The translations under genes and the position numbers were made by a program. The notes under the pieces were generated by a model that was given only the letters and a program-made list of their open reading frames with translations, had not been told where the DNA came from and did no database searches. DNA of 64,000 nucleotides from DASQPA01 sp963756455 (lineage in GTDB: Bacteria > Acidobacteriota > Thermoanaerobaculia > Multivoradales > UBA5704). This document shows positions 36,401-43,800 of this stretch, piece by piece. The stretch spans positions 3,038,001-3,102,000 of the forward strand of contig CAVWNC010000003.1 of the NCBI GenBank assembly GCA_963756455.1, written 5' to 3'. Positions within the stretch are counted from its first letter, which is position 1. Every line of letters starts with the position of its first letter.

Positions 36401-38609
36401 CCCGTTCAGCGAGGCGCTGACCGCGGGGTGGCTCGGGCACCGTATCGAAGGCATCCGCACCTACGAGCGCGCGAGCTTCCCGCTCACCCTGCTCGTCGAG
36501 ATCCGCTCCGAGATCACCCTGGCGATCAGCTACGAGGCCCGGTACTTCGCCGACGCCTGGGTGCGCCGCGCTCTGGGACATTTCGAAAACCTCCTCGCGG
36601 CGATCGCGGGCGAGCGCCCACCCGCCACCCTCTCGGCGCTCGATCTACTCGGCGTGGCCGAGCGCCACCAGTTGGTCTTTGAGCACAACGACTCCCGGGA
36701 CACCGCCGCCCCTGCTACCTGTCTCCACGACCTGGTGATCTCGCAGGCGGAAGCGACCCCCGACCGCGTCGCGGTCGGGGCCGCCGACGGCTGCCTGAGC
36801 TATGGTGGCCTCGCGGCGGGCTCAGCGCGCCTGGCGCGGCGGCTCGTCCGGGAGGGCGTTACGCCGGGCGATCGCGTGGCGCTCCTGGTCGAGCGTTCGG
36901 TCGCGGCGATCGCCGCCATCCTCGCCATCCTGCGGTCGGGAGCCGCCTATGTACCGATCGACCTCGACCTCCCGGCCAGCCGCATCGAGCTCCTGCTCGA
37001 CGACAGCGGCGCGCACTGGGCCCTGGCCAGTGACCGGGGCCGGTCCACGCTCTTCCAGGAGCCCCGGCCGGCCCTGCCGGCGAGCCTGCGGGTGCTCGAC
37101 CTCTCGGCTCTCGGTCCGCTGGGGGAGGCAGCCTCGCCGATCGCACCGGCCGGGGTCCGTTCCGGGGCAGCGCTCCCCCGCGTCGATCCCGGTCAGCCCG
37201 CCTACGTGATCTACACCTCCGGCTCGACCGGCCGGCCGAAAGGCGTCGTGATCGGGCACGGCTCGGTAGTCAACCTTCTCCAGGGCATGCACGAGCGGGT
37301 CTACAGCGGCGCCTCGGCCTCGCCGCTCCGCCTGTCGGTCAACGCGCCGTTCGCCTTCGACGCCTCGGTGCAGCAACTCGCCATGCTCGGTCATGGGCAC
37401 ACCCTGCAGGTCATCCCGGCCGCGGTGCGCACGGACGGCGCGGCGTTCGTGGATTTCCTCGCCAGCCGCGAGATCGAGGGGCTCGACATCACACCGCCGC
37501 ACCTCAGCCTGCTGCTCGCGGCTGGGCTCGCCTCCCGACCGGACCTGGCGTTGCGGCGCGTCGTCGTTGCCGGCGGTCACATCGATCAGGTGCTGTGGGA
37601 CCGTCTGGCGAGCCCGGCCCGCCGCTTCTTCGACGTCTATGGGCCGACCGAGGCGACGGTCAATGCCAGCGGTCGCCCGATCGACGCCGTCGGCGCCGTA
37701 CCGAGCATCGGTAGACCGCTCGCCAACTACCGGTTGCTGGTGCTCGACCTGCGGATGCGTCCGGTGCCGCTGGGCGTCGCCGGGCACCTGTACCTGGGCG
37801 GTCCGGGTCTGGCCCAGGGCTACCACGCCCGCCCGGCGCTCTCGGGCGAGCGCTTCGTGCCCGATCCGTTCTCCGGCGAGAGCGGCGCCCGTCTCTACCA
37901 CACCGGGGACCTGGTGCGGCGGCTCGACGACGGCGAGCTCGAATTTCTCGGCCGCAGCGACCGCCAGATCAAGCTGCGCAGCATGCGCGTCGAGCCTGGG
38001 GAGATCGAGAGCGTTCTGCGCGCCGCGCCTCACGTCTCGGCGGCGGTCGTGGTCCTCGTCCAACAGCAGCTGGTGGCCTTCTACACGACGCTCGACAGCC
38101 GTACCCTGGCACCCGAGGAGCTGCGGGCGCTGGCGCGGCGGACGCTGCCGGAGCACATGGTGCCGGGCGATTTCATCCACCTGGAACGGATGCCGCTCTT
38201 GGCCAACGGCAAGGTGGCGCACGAAGAGCTGGCGCAGAGGGGCGCGCGGAGCTGCCCGGCCAGGGTCGCGCCGCGCAATCGCACCGAGCACGGGCTGGCG
38301 CGGCTCTGGGCCGAGGTGCTCGGCCGCGACGAGGCGGAGATCTCGATCGACCAGGGCTTCCTGTCGCTGGGCGGCCACTCCCTGAACGCGGTGGCCCTGC
38401 TGGCGCGGCTCGACGGTGAACTCGGCGTCGAGGTGTCGCTCCGGGAGCTTTACGAGGGGCGGACGATCGCCGGGATCGCCGAGGAGATCGACCGCCGCGA
38501 GATGGACCTCCTCGGTTCGGCGCGAGCGGCGGAGCTCCTCGCCGAGCTCGAGCTCCTCCCGGCCGACGCGCTGCGGGTGCTGATCGAGCAGGGGAGAGAG
38601 GGAGACTAG
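27420..38609 (+). CDS. NRPS2: C-A-T, C-A-T-E, C-A-T
   Basis: A 3,729-residue trimodular synthetase; ATG 27420 is chosen because the region before it lacks conservation and GGCGAGG precedes it. Domains: helical N-terminus 1-36 (LTRDQKREFLKALLKS, docking-like), C6 37-480 (HHIAADVRS), A6 494-994 (DAQDLAIVNK, near the Gln code DAQDLGVVDK), T6 1004-1074, C7 1100-1574 (QHIVADAGS, first His lost but catalytic second His kept), A7 1584-2084 (DLYDFSLIWK; resembles the Cys code DLYNLSLIWK), T7 2100-2167 (LGGDS, usual before E), E7 2180-2637 (HHLAIDAVSWRFLLDDL), C8 2654-3090 (YPATAMQHGMLFH and HHAILDGWS, DCL-like), A8 3100-3610 (DAQDVAVVNK, Gln-like), T8 3621-3690, then a helical tail. E followed by a DCL-type C agrees with a D residue at position 7. 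The stop is directly followed by the NRPS3 start. Confidence 0.92.
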   Translation: MKSTVLDPAELPPLTRDQKREFLKALLKSRMKPQVWNLSFEQRRLFTLHLLDPGSYAYNLLGAYEIVGILNVASLRRGVAEILRRHAVLRTVVSLREGEPVQVARPPADGLDFPTVDLRGLPPARRGAASHAVAVSASCRPYDLLAEPPCRFHLVRLEADRHVLLVMFHHIAADVRSFELFNDELSALYTAFRRGEPSPLAPLPEQYGDFALWQQRHFDERMLGGELAYWQRALAGMEVTELPGDRPRPPAQTYRGARYRFDLPASLLAGVARIARERDLSPFMASLAMFLVLLHRYTGATDVNCGIPVSGRTRSEAAALIGFFVNMVVVRVELGRELTFEDVLKRVKESARAVYSSSHLPFDRLVESLRLRRDGRRNPLYQITFQTGLFPRLALADLAVGTVFDQDYGIARSDLELYLGEDGSAIFVYNLDLYEGATIAGISRRFSSLCEGLVADSARPIGDVPWLSAAEWHAVVHEWNDAVWPAPGPVQAGTLHQLFERQAAAAPDPIAVVLGEEALSYGELERRANRLAGYLRTRGVGPEVPVGLHGERALAMLVALWGVLKAGGAYLPLSLNLPPERLAAVLADSGAPLVLSWGRGSEPAGERQDVGFVDLASLDLAAFPSTPLAPCLATGHSLAYVIYTSGSTGGPKGVLVEHRSPLSLASAMERLCYRDLAGARLRFSLNAPLDFDASMQQIVMLTRGHCLVVIPEEVRRDGPAFVRHLAAQDVEALDCTPSHLAILLDAGLLEIPQSSLRKILAAGGAIDRPMWDRLAADRRLQAYDIYGPTEATVNATGQEIDRPGTAPRIGRPLDGYAVHLLDASLNPVPPGATGEICIGGCGVARGYLARPERTAGAFLPDPFGARGERLYRSGDFARLRPDGALEFLGRRDDQVKIRGMRVELGEIRARIVEQKVAREAVVVVVRGDDAHSQLLAAYVVPREPGDAGRLPETVRAELLRHLPEHMVPARIVVLDELPLTPSGKLDRAALPAPPLEAAAAPGTALSEYEELLAEIWAAALGIPRSAIGAESSFFDLGGHSLLAAEVASRLRRLFQVEAPASLVLSHPTVRDLARAVAGLRRRGMEPATAAIPGRRVDPASLAPLSFAQERVWFLEQLEPGLTAYNIPVFLRLRGPLDAVALAASFHLLVARHEALRTVFCLEGGRPVQRVVAAVDIDGEPALPRVDLAGLAGALGERTALDLAREIASLGIGLVTYPLFRLALARLGPAEHLLLLSLQHIVADAGSIRILLDDLGVLYTACRNGTPAILPEISLTPSDHAVWQRQALAGEGIEEQLRFWRTRLAAAPLALNLPTDRPRPAVFRYRGGHVRIDLAGDELGRIVHAAARCGITVFMFLTSAVQLLLSRTCDEDDVWIGSPVANRPHAELGGLVGMIINILVLRGRLGRHQTVSELLAATRRAVLDACDHQDVPFEKVVEALNPDRSLSYNPLFQCMFSFISGPDVSLQLEAVMATRLPVDNGTAKLDLTFDLAHTGERLIGHLEYNGDLFDPATALRLAGSFRVLAGQLASGLAGSGRARILGDGEDDAGGDRRALGELPLLTQAERCQIVQEWNDTAGERRQDSCIHQLFERQARTAPDRIAVVVGDLRLSYGELDRRADRLAHLLLHGCRSPRARIAIYLPRTADVPVALLGVLKAGMCYVPLDLAYPRERVAGILAASRAELVLTYGALGEGLDPAVAQLHLDRVSLAGGARGAPRVQAAPDDLAYVIFTSGSTGRPKGVVLQHRPVVNLIDWVNETFAVGPGDTLLFITSLCFDLSVYDVFGTLASGATLHLADDTEVRDPETLVELLCTRPITFWDSAPAALAQLQPCFDPARGQGSCLRLVFLSGDWIPLDLPPAVSAAFPRARVTGLGGATEAAIWSNSFPIRAIDPAWRSIPYGRPIRNARYFVLDAGFGPCPINVAGDLYIGGPCLALGYLDEPLLTAGQYRPDPESTMPGAVLYATGDRARFRSDGNIEFLGRLDAQVKIHGFRIELGEIEAVLGSHPAVAKAVVLARGDRLAGRRLVAYVQAAGPVPPSLELEADLWAWMQSKLPAYMIPGHCVFVTEWPVTQNGKLDRRALPAPEVVRGGAENGSAAAESAEQAMLCRIWAEVLGLERVGVDDNFFNLGGDSITAIQIVARANQLGLRLRARDFFQAQTVAVMLPRVARLDATAADAVELGVAATVPDEVALTPIQRWFFARQLANPHHFNQAVFLEWRAPVEVPRLRFALFRLCARHDALRLRFFPAASEWRQAVRPAEAGNLFAFHRVDLSRVADGALPAALAACASQVQTTLDIFEGPLLAACLFDGAPQRLLLAVHHLAIDAVSWRFLLDDLTSLYAATDDDVAVEPSPARFLSWAFRSNLPEAIEPFRREEEFWLRQGRSGELPRDLPGGENLAGSAATVTGRLTRQETEQLERRVPEVYRTAMMDVLLTALVRTLGEGASGIASARSALSVDLEGHGRSEELGGGAAELAVGWFTSIHPLTLELQATAGLGAQLQSIKEQLRAVPREGVGYGVLRYLSAEPAARLAACPRPQVLFNYLGRLDGALAGNSLFRLRTDQTGEDVGAENGRSHLLEITCLILDGELETRWRFSRNLHREATAGGWVARFLAALRELVEHCLRPEAGGFTPSDFPLARIGQPALDALFAAQPRLVDLYPATAMQHGMLFHGELEAGAGVYHQQVALDIQGDLDLDVFRAAWTAAIARHACLRTRFVVAEGRYLQAVLVDHDSFWSSAEGTHPDDLDRRDLERAFTVAREVPFRVTVARRSAESHRLLVSFHHAILDGWSLAVLLEEVSELYRAARQGRSPVLAAVRPVRDHAAWLGERDAAASRAFWQRYLVGFRKPNPLARPGTGDGIRYDRRGLLPELVGRLDRFARRRGLTRSTLVQAAWALLVGRYSDAADVVVGVTSSGREQGPDGVERMVGLFINTLPLRVAIDEQAALGTWLSEVQQKLLAVREHDDSALAEVQAASELGAGRPLFESNVVVENYPFSEALTAGWLGHRIEGIRTYERASFPLTLLVEIRSEITLAISYEARYFADAWVRRALGHFENLLAAIAGERPPATLSALDLLGVAERHQLVFEHNDSRDTAAPATCLHDLVISQAEATPDRVAVGAADGCLSYGGLAAGSARLARRLVREGVTPGDRVALLVERSVAAIAAILAILRSGAAYVPIDLDLPASRIELLLDDSGAHWALASDRGRSTLFQEPRPALPASLRVLDLSALGPLGEAASPIAPAGVRSGAALPRVDPGQPAYVIYTSGSTGRPKGVVIGHGSVVNLLQGMHERVYSGASASPLRLSVNAPFAFDASVQQLAMLGHGHTLQVIPAAVRTDGAAFVDFLASREIEGLDITPPHLSLLLAAGLASRPDLALRRVVVAGGHIDQVLWDRLASPARRFFDVYGPTEATVNASGRPIDAVGAVPSIGRPLANYRLLVLDLRMRPVPLGVAGHLYLGGPGLAQGYHARPALSGERFVPDPFSGESGARLYHTGDLVRRLDDGELEFLGRSDRQIKLRSMRVEPGEIESVLRAAPHVSAAVVVLVQQQLVAFYTTLDSRTLAPEELRALARRTLPEHMVPGDFIHLERMPLLANGKVAHEELAQRGARSCPARVAPRNRTEHGLARLWAEVLGRDEAEISIDQGFLSLGGHSLNAVALLARLDGELGVEVSLRELYEGRTIAGIAEEIDRREMDLLGSARAAELLAELELLPADALRVLIEQGREGD
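33960..35330 (+). other. Epimerisation domain of module 7
   Basis: Contains HHLAIDAVSWRFLLDDL (E-type His motif HHxxxDxVSW), VGWFTSIHPL and VLFNYLGRLD, the usual E-domain signatures, following a LGGDSI carrier. It converts the thioester-bound residue 7 from L to D. It is the only E domain in the 14-module assembly. Confidence 0.88.
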
Positions 38610-41600
38610 GTGGGAATTCACGACGTCAAGACGATCACGCCCGAGCTACGCGAGCTGCTTCTGGCGAAGCTCCGCGAGGAGAGCCAGCAGAAGTCCCGCA
38701 TCTCGCCGGAGCAGCGCTCCGGCGAGACGCCCAGGATGCCGCTCTCCTTCGCCCAGCAGCGCTTTCTCTTCCTCGACTGCTACATCCAGCGCCGCGCCGC
38801 CTACAACGTGCCGCTGGCCGTCGACATCACGGGATCGCTCGCCGCCGACAGCCTCGAAGCGGCCCTCGGCGACCTCGTCCGCCGCCACGAGATTCTGCGC
38901 ACCACCTACTCGGTCGCCGGCGGCGAGCAGCTCCTCCACCCGGTCGTTCCGCTCCGCCTGGTCTCCGTGGACCTGGGCGGCGAGGCGGGCGCGGAGGAGC
39001 GCGCGACGGCGGCGATCCGCACCCAACTCGAAGAGCCGATCGATCTCGAGTCGGGCCCTGTGCTCGGCGCCACCCTCTACCGACTGGGGCCGGCCCGGCA
39101 TCTTCTGGTCCTCAGTATCCACCACATCGCGACCGACGGGCGCTCGACGGTGATCCTCCTGCGGGACCTGGAGGAATGCTACCGGGCCCGCGCCGAGAAC
39201 CGCCCCGCCGTCCTGCCGGAGCTGCCCATCCAGTACGCCGACTTCGCGGTCTGGCAGCGGCGCCACCTCGCCGGACCGGCGGGCGAGCGGCTGCTCGCCT
39301 GGTGGACGTCGCGCCTCGCGGACCCGCCGCAACTCGCGCTGCCGCTCGACCGGCCACGGCCGCCGCGGCAGTCCTACGCCGGCGGGATGCTGGAGCTACC
39401 GCTCGCCGAGACTCTGGGGCCGACGCTCGCGGGGCTCGCCCGCCGCGAGCAGGTCACTCCCTTCGCGATCCTGCTGGCGGCCCTGGCGGCGCTTCTCTAC
39501 CGCATGACCGGCCAGCGGGATCTCCTCGTCGGCGCGCCCTTTGCCAACCGTGGCCTCCGCGAGGTTGCCGAGGTCGTCGGCTGCTTCGTCAACACCCTGC
39601 CGCTGCGGGTGGCGATCGCCGGAGACGAGACCGCCTCCCAGGTGTGCCGCGGGGTCCATCAGGCCGTCCTCGAAGCGCAGGAGCACCAGGACCTCCCCTT
39701 CGAGAGGATCGTGGAGGAGATGGGAGGCGAGCGCGATCCGAGCCACACGCCGCTCTACCAGGTCGTGCTGAACTTCCAGCCGGTGGCGAGGACGGCGCCC
39801 CTCGCGACGGAGGTTCAGGCGGCGCGTTTCGCCTACCGTGACTTCACGACCGAGTCGGCCAAGTTTGACCTCACCCTTGCCGTCTGGGAGGGGGACGGCC
39901 GCATCGGCGGCAACCTCGTGTACGACACGGTCCTCTTCGACGCCGCCACGGCGGCGCGCCTCGCCACCCACTTCGCGCGCCTGCTCGCGGCCATGGCCGA
40001 GACGGCGTACCGCCGCATCGGCGAACTGCCGATGCTCACCCCCACCGAGTGGGCGGAGCTCGCGAGCGGCCGCTTCGGGCGCGGCGCCCCGGCGACGGAC
40101 GCAGGGCGCTTCGGCCGGGAGGCCGTCCTGGCGCGGATCTTCGAGGCACAGGTCGAGGAGACGCCCGACGCCGTGGCCGTGGCGGCGGAAGGGGAGCACC
40201 GATCCTATGGCGCCCTCAACCGCCGGGCCAACGGGCTCGCACACCTCCTGCGCCGCCGCGGCGTGGGCCCGGAGACGCGGGTGGGGTTGTGCTCGGAGCG
40301 CTCGCCGGACCTGGTCGTCGCCATCCTGGGCATCCTCAAGGCGGGAGGGGCGTACGTGCCGCTCGATCCGGCCTACCCCCAGGAGCGGCTGCGCTTCATC
40401 GCCGAGGACGCCGGCCTGGCGCTCATCCTGGCGGCCGAGAAACATCGCGAACGGCTGCCGCGAGCCGCCGCTGTCGACGTCGACTGGGCCGCGCCGGCGG
40501 CGAGCGATGCGAGCGACATGGAGGCGGCTAACCCTGTGGCGGCCCTGCCCGACAGTGCCGCATACGTCATCTACACCTCGGGCTCGACCGGCCAACCCAA
40601 GGGCGTCACCGTCTCCCACCGCAACGTAGCGCGGCTGCTCGGTCGGACGCGCCCGGTCTTCGACTTCGCGAGCTCCGACGTCTGGTCGCTGTTCCACTCC
40701 TACGCCTTCGACTTTTCGGTCTGGGAGATCTGGGGCGCGCTGCTCTCGGGCGGCCGGCTGGTGGTCGTGCCGTACTGGGTCAGCCGCTCGCCGGCCCACT
40801 TCCGTGAGCTCTGCGCGCGCGAGCAGGTGACGGTCCTCAGCCAGTCACCCACCGCCTTTCGGCAGCTCCTCTCGCCGGAGAGTGAGGAGGCCGTGGCGGG
40901 TGGCTTCCCGGCGGCGATCCGCACCATCGTCTTCGGCGCCGAGAAGCTCGACTGGGAGGTCCTCGCACCGTGGTTCCGGCGTTACGGCGACGCGGCGCGC
41001 CTGGTCAACATGTACGGCATCACCGAGACCACGGTGCACGTCACCCACCGCCGGGTCGAGCCGCACGAGCGCCCCCAGGGCAGCCCGATCGGACAGGCCA
41101 TCGACGATCTCGACCTCTACCTGTGCGACGACGAGGGCGGCCTGGTGCCGCTCGGCGTGGCGGGCGAGATCCTGGTGGGCGGCCCGGGCCTCGCCCGAGG
41201 CTATCTCGGCCGTCCCGAGCTGACCGCCCTGCGCTTCGTGCCCAACCCCTTCGCGCGGCAGCCGGGCGAGCGGCTCTACCGCTCCGGCGACCACGCGCGC
41301 TGGCTTTCCGGCGGCGAGCTGGTCTTCCTCGGCCGTACGGACGACCAGGTGAAGATCCGGGGCTTCCGCATCGAGCTCAGCGAGGTGCAGGCGGCGCTCG
41401 CCGCGCTGCCGGGGGTGAGGGACGCGGTGGTGCTGCCGCGCCTGGACCCCGAGGGCCAATCCTACCTGGCCGCTTACGTCATGCCCGTCGGCGATCGCGC
41501 CCTGAGCGCCCGCCGGCTCCGCGAGGAGCTCGGCCGCGTCCTTCCCGACTACATGGTGCCGGCGCGCATCGTCCCGCTCGAAGAAGCTGCCGCTGACCGC

Positions 41601-42137
41601 GCACGGCAAGCTCGACCACCGCGCCCTACCAGAGCCATGGGAGGCCGGGCCGCTGGCCGTCGAGGCTGCTCTGGGGGCGCCCGAGTCGGTGACCGAGGCG
41701 GCCCTGGCCGCCATCTTCAGCGAGGTGCTGGGCGGCGTCGCGGTGGGGCGCGACGACAGCTTTTTCGTCCTCGGCGGCGACTCGATCCTGAGCCTCCGGA
41801 TCCTCGGTCTGGCCGCCGCGCGCGGCATCCCGCTGACGCTGCAAGACCTCTTCGAGCTCCAGACGGTCAAGCGCCTGGCGCAGCGGGTGGCGAGCGGCCG
41901 GGAGACGGTGCGGCCGTCCGCCGGCTACGAGCCTTTCTCGCTGGTGCCGCGGGAGGTCCGCGAGAGGCTTCCCGAAGACGTCGAGGACGCCTACCCGCTG
42001 TCGATGCTGCAGCTCGGGATGCTCTACGAGATGCGGCGCCACGCGGAGCTCCTTCCCTACCACAATGTCGACAGCATCACGATCCGCGGCGCGCTCGACC
42101 GCGACGCCCTCGCGATGGCGATCCAGATGCTCGCTGA
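38610..42137 (+). CDS. NRPS3, first segment: C-A(Thr)
   Basis: Begins with GTG 38610, the base after the NRPS2 stop, so translation is probably coupled. A helical N-terminus (PELRELLLAKLREESQQK) precedes C9 at residues 41-484 (IHHIATDGRS) and A9 at 504-991. The A9 pocket DFWSVGMVHK matches the established Thr code (DFWNIGMVHK) closely. The TSGSTGQPKG loop is intact. At about residue 991 the PLTAHGKLDHRAL end of A9 is out of frame, reached by a +1 shift at about 41583, and the remaining residues to 42137 are unrelated. The segment is the start of one NRPS3 gene running to 62430. Confidence 0.88.
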   Translation: MGIHDVKTITPELRELLLAKLREESQQKSRISPEQRSGETPRMPLSFAQQRFLFLDCYIQRRAAYNVPLAVDITGSLAADSLEAALGDLVRRHEILRTTYSVAGGEQLLHPVVPLRLVSVDLGGEAGAEERATAAIRTQLEEPIDLESGPVLGATLYRLGPARHLLVLSIHHIATDGRSTVILLRDLEECYRARAENRPAVLPELPIQYADFAVWQRRHLAGPAGERLLAWWTSRLADPPQLALPLDRPRPPRQSYAGGMLELPLAETLGPTLAGLARREQVTPFAILLAALAALLYRMTGQRDLLVGAPFANRGLREVAEVVGCFVNTLPLRVAIAGDETASQVCRGVHQAVLEAQEHQDLPFERIVEEMGGERDPSHTPLYQVVLNFQPVARTAPLATEVQAARFAYRDFTTESAKFDLTLAVWEGDGRIGGNLVYDTVLFDAATAARLATHFARLLAAMAETAYRRIGELPMLTPTEWAELASGRFGRGAPATDAGRFGREAVLARIFEAQVEETPDAVAVAAEGEHRSYGALNRRANGLAHLLRRRGVGPETRVGLCSERSPDLVVAILGILKAGGAYVPLDPAYPQERLRFIAEDAGLALILAAEKHRERLPRAAAVDVDWAAPAASDASDMEAANPVAALPDSAAYVIYTSGSTGQPKGVTVSHRNVARLLGRTRPVFDFASSDVWSLFHSYAFDFSVWEIWGALLSGGRLVVVPYWVSRSPAHFRELCAREQVTVLSQSPTAFRQLLSPESEEAVAGGFPAAIRTIVFGAEKLDWEVLAPWFRRYGDAARLVNMYGITETTVHVTHRRVEPHERPQGSPIGQAIDDLDLYLCDDEGGLVPLGVAGEILVGGPGLARGYLGRPELTALRFVPNPFARQPGERLYRSGDHARWLSGGELVFLGRTDDQVKIRGFRIELSEVQAALAALPGVRDAVVLPRLDPEGQSYLAAYVMPVGDRALSARRLREELGRVLPDYMVPARIVPLEEAAADRARQARPPRPTRAMGGRAAGRRGCSGGARVGDRGGPGRHLQRGAGRRRGGARRQLFRPRRRLDPEPPDPRSGRRARHPADAARPLRAPDGQAPGAAGGERPGDGAAVRRLRAFLAGAAGGPREASRRRRGRLPAVDAAARDALRDAAPRGAPSLPQCRQHHDPRRARPRRPRDGDPDAR
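41580..41585 (+). other. +1 frameshift at the end of A9
   Basis: The frame reads RIVPLEE to about 41583 and then KLPLTAHGKLDHRALPEP one frame over, recovering the A10 catalytic lysine motif. One extra base in CTCGAAGAAGCTG (GAAG for GAG) explains it. Confidence 0.75.
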
Positions 42138-43800
42138 CCGGCACCCGGTCTTTCGCACCAGCCTTCACCTCGCCGGCTTCGACGAGCCGCTCCAGCTCGT
42201 CCACCGGCACGCCCGGCTCGGCTTCGACTGGCACGATCTCCGCGGCCTGTCGAACGATGAGCAGGAGCGGCTCGTCGACGAGCACGTGCGCGGCGAGAGG
42301 AGCCGCCCGCACGACCTCAAGATCCCCGGCCTGCTGCGCTTCGCCGTCCATCGCCTCGCCGAGGACCGTTTCCAGTTCACGTTGACGGAGTGCCACGCCA
42401 TCCTCGACGGCTGGAGCCTCACCTCGGCGCTCGCCGAGCTCTTCGAGCGCCACTTCCGGATCGTCGCCGAGGGCGATCCGCTGCCGTCGCCACCGCCCCG
42501 GCTGCGCTTTGCCGAATACATCCGGGACGAGGCTCGGCTGCTGGCGTCCGAGCCGGCGCGGAGCTTCTGGCACCGCCAGCTCGGCGACTTCACCTGGAGC
42601 GCCATCCCCAGGTGGCCGGCGACGGAAGGCGCCGAGGGCGAGGAGCCCGGCGGCGGTATCCGCCTCAACGAGGTGACCTGGACGCTGCCGGCTGAGCAGG
42701 TGGAGCGGCTGCGGCAGGTGGCGCGGCAATGCCAGGTGCCGCTCAAGTCGGTGTTCCTGGCGGTGCACGCGAAGGTTCTCGGCGGGCTGCTCGGCAGCGC
42801 CGACCTAGTCGTCGGCATGCAGGCCAACGGGCGACCCGAGGTCGAAGGCGGAGACGAGGTCTACGGCCTCTATCTCAACGCCATGCCGCTGCGCATCCGG
42901 GTGCCGGCAGGGGAGTGGCGGGACCTTGTCCGGGAGGTCTTCCGGGCCGAGTGGGAAGCGCTGCCCTACCGCGCGTTCCCGATGGCAGCGCTGCAGGAGC
43001 TGACCGGCGGCCGGCCGCCGTTCGAAGTCTTCTTCAACTTCGTCAGCTTCCATTCGCTCGACCGGGTGGTGCGATCGCGCCTGATCGAGGTGGTGGGGGA
43101 GAGCCGGTTCGTCGAGCCCAACCATTTCCCGTTGCTCGCGGGCTTCAACCTGAGCTCGGACGGCGGCGAGGTGACGGCGGTCCTGCAGAGCGCCCGTCGC
43201 GACTTCCCCCACGAACAGCTGGAGGCCATGCGGCGCCTGTACGACGACGCCTTCTCTGACCTCTTGGCGGCCGGAGAGGGCTCGCCGCGACTCGGCCCAG
43301 CCGCCGGGATCGGCGCGCCCCGCACCCCGAAGACCGCCGCCGCTCCCGACTCGACGCCGGTCCCGGCGGCGGAGCTGCTGCCGGAGCTCGATTCGCCCGT
43401 GCCCTATGAGCCGCCGGTGACCCCCACGGAGGAGATCCTCGCGGCGGTCTGGTGCAAGGCCCGTCGGTGTCGAGCGGGTCGGCAGGAACGACGGGTTCTT
43501 CAATCTGGGCGGCGATTCGATCGTCAGCCTGCGCGCGCTGGCGGCCGCCGAGGAGTTGGGCCTCCGCTTCAGCCTGCAGCAGCTCTACGAGACCACGAGG
43601 CTGCGCGACCTCGCCGCCGAGATCGGCCGGCGGATGTTGCCTGCGGAGCAGGGGGTGGCCGTCGAGCCGTTCGCGCTGGTCGGCGAAGAGGTGAGGAGCC
43701 GGCTTCCCGAGGATGCCGTGGACGCCTTCCCGATGGCCAGCCTGCAGCTCGGGATGCTCTACCACATGGAGCTGGATCCGGAGCTGCGCCCCTACCATAA
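41689..43800 (+). CDS. NRPS3, second segment: T9 and divergent C-like domain C'a
   Basis: Frame of NRPS3 between the shifts at about 41583 and 43461. True coding starts at about 41584; the GTG at 41689 is only the first start codon in this frame. T9 at residues 1-70 (DDSFFVLGGDSILSLRIL) is followed by C'a at 97-528: YPLSMLQLGMLYEM, CHAILDGWSL (second, catalytic, His and Asp-Gly kept), MQANGRPEVEGGDEVYGLYL and FFNFVSFHSL. C' differs from ordinary LCL/DCL domains and resembles a little-characterised C-like group found in other large synthetases. A linker (about 530-580) leads to a carrier start, TPTEEILAAVW, which becomes out of frame at about 43461. See the C'-block entry for interpretation. 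Confidence 0.8.
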   Translation: MTEAALAAIFSEVLGGVAVGRDDSFFVLGGDSILSLRILGLAAARGIPLTLQDLFELQTVKRLAQRVASGRETVRPSAGYEPFSLVPREVRERLPEDVEDAYPLSMLQLGMLYEMRRHAELLPYHNVDSITIRGALDRDALAMAIQMLADRHPVFRTSLHLAGFDEPLQLVHRHARLGFDWHDLRGLSNDEQERLVDEHVRGERSRPHDLKIPGLLRFAVHRLAEDRFQFTLTECHAILDGWSLTSALAELFERHFRIVAEGDPLPSPPPRLRFAEYIRDEARLLASEPARSFWHRQLGDFTWSAIPRWPATEGAEGEEPGGGIRLNEVTWTLPAEQVERLRQVARQCQVPLKSVFLAVHAKVLGGLLGSADLVVGMQANGRPEVEGGDEVYGLYLNAMPLRIRVPAGEWRDLVREVFRAEWEALPYRAFPMAALQELTGGRPPFEVFFNFVSFHSLDRVVRSRLIEVVGESRFVEPNHFPLLAGFNLSSDGGEVTAVLQSARRDFPHEQLEAMRRLYDDAFSDLLAAGEGSPRLGPAAGIGAPRTPKTAAAPDSTPVPAAELLPELDSPVPYEPPVTPTEEILAAVWCKARRCRAGRQERRVLQSGRRFDRQPARAGGRRGVGPPLQPAAALRDHEAARPRRRDRPADVACGAGGGRRAVRAGRRRGEEPASRGCRGRLPDGQPAARDALPHGAGSGAAPLP

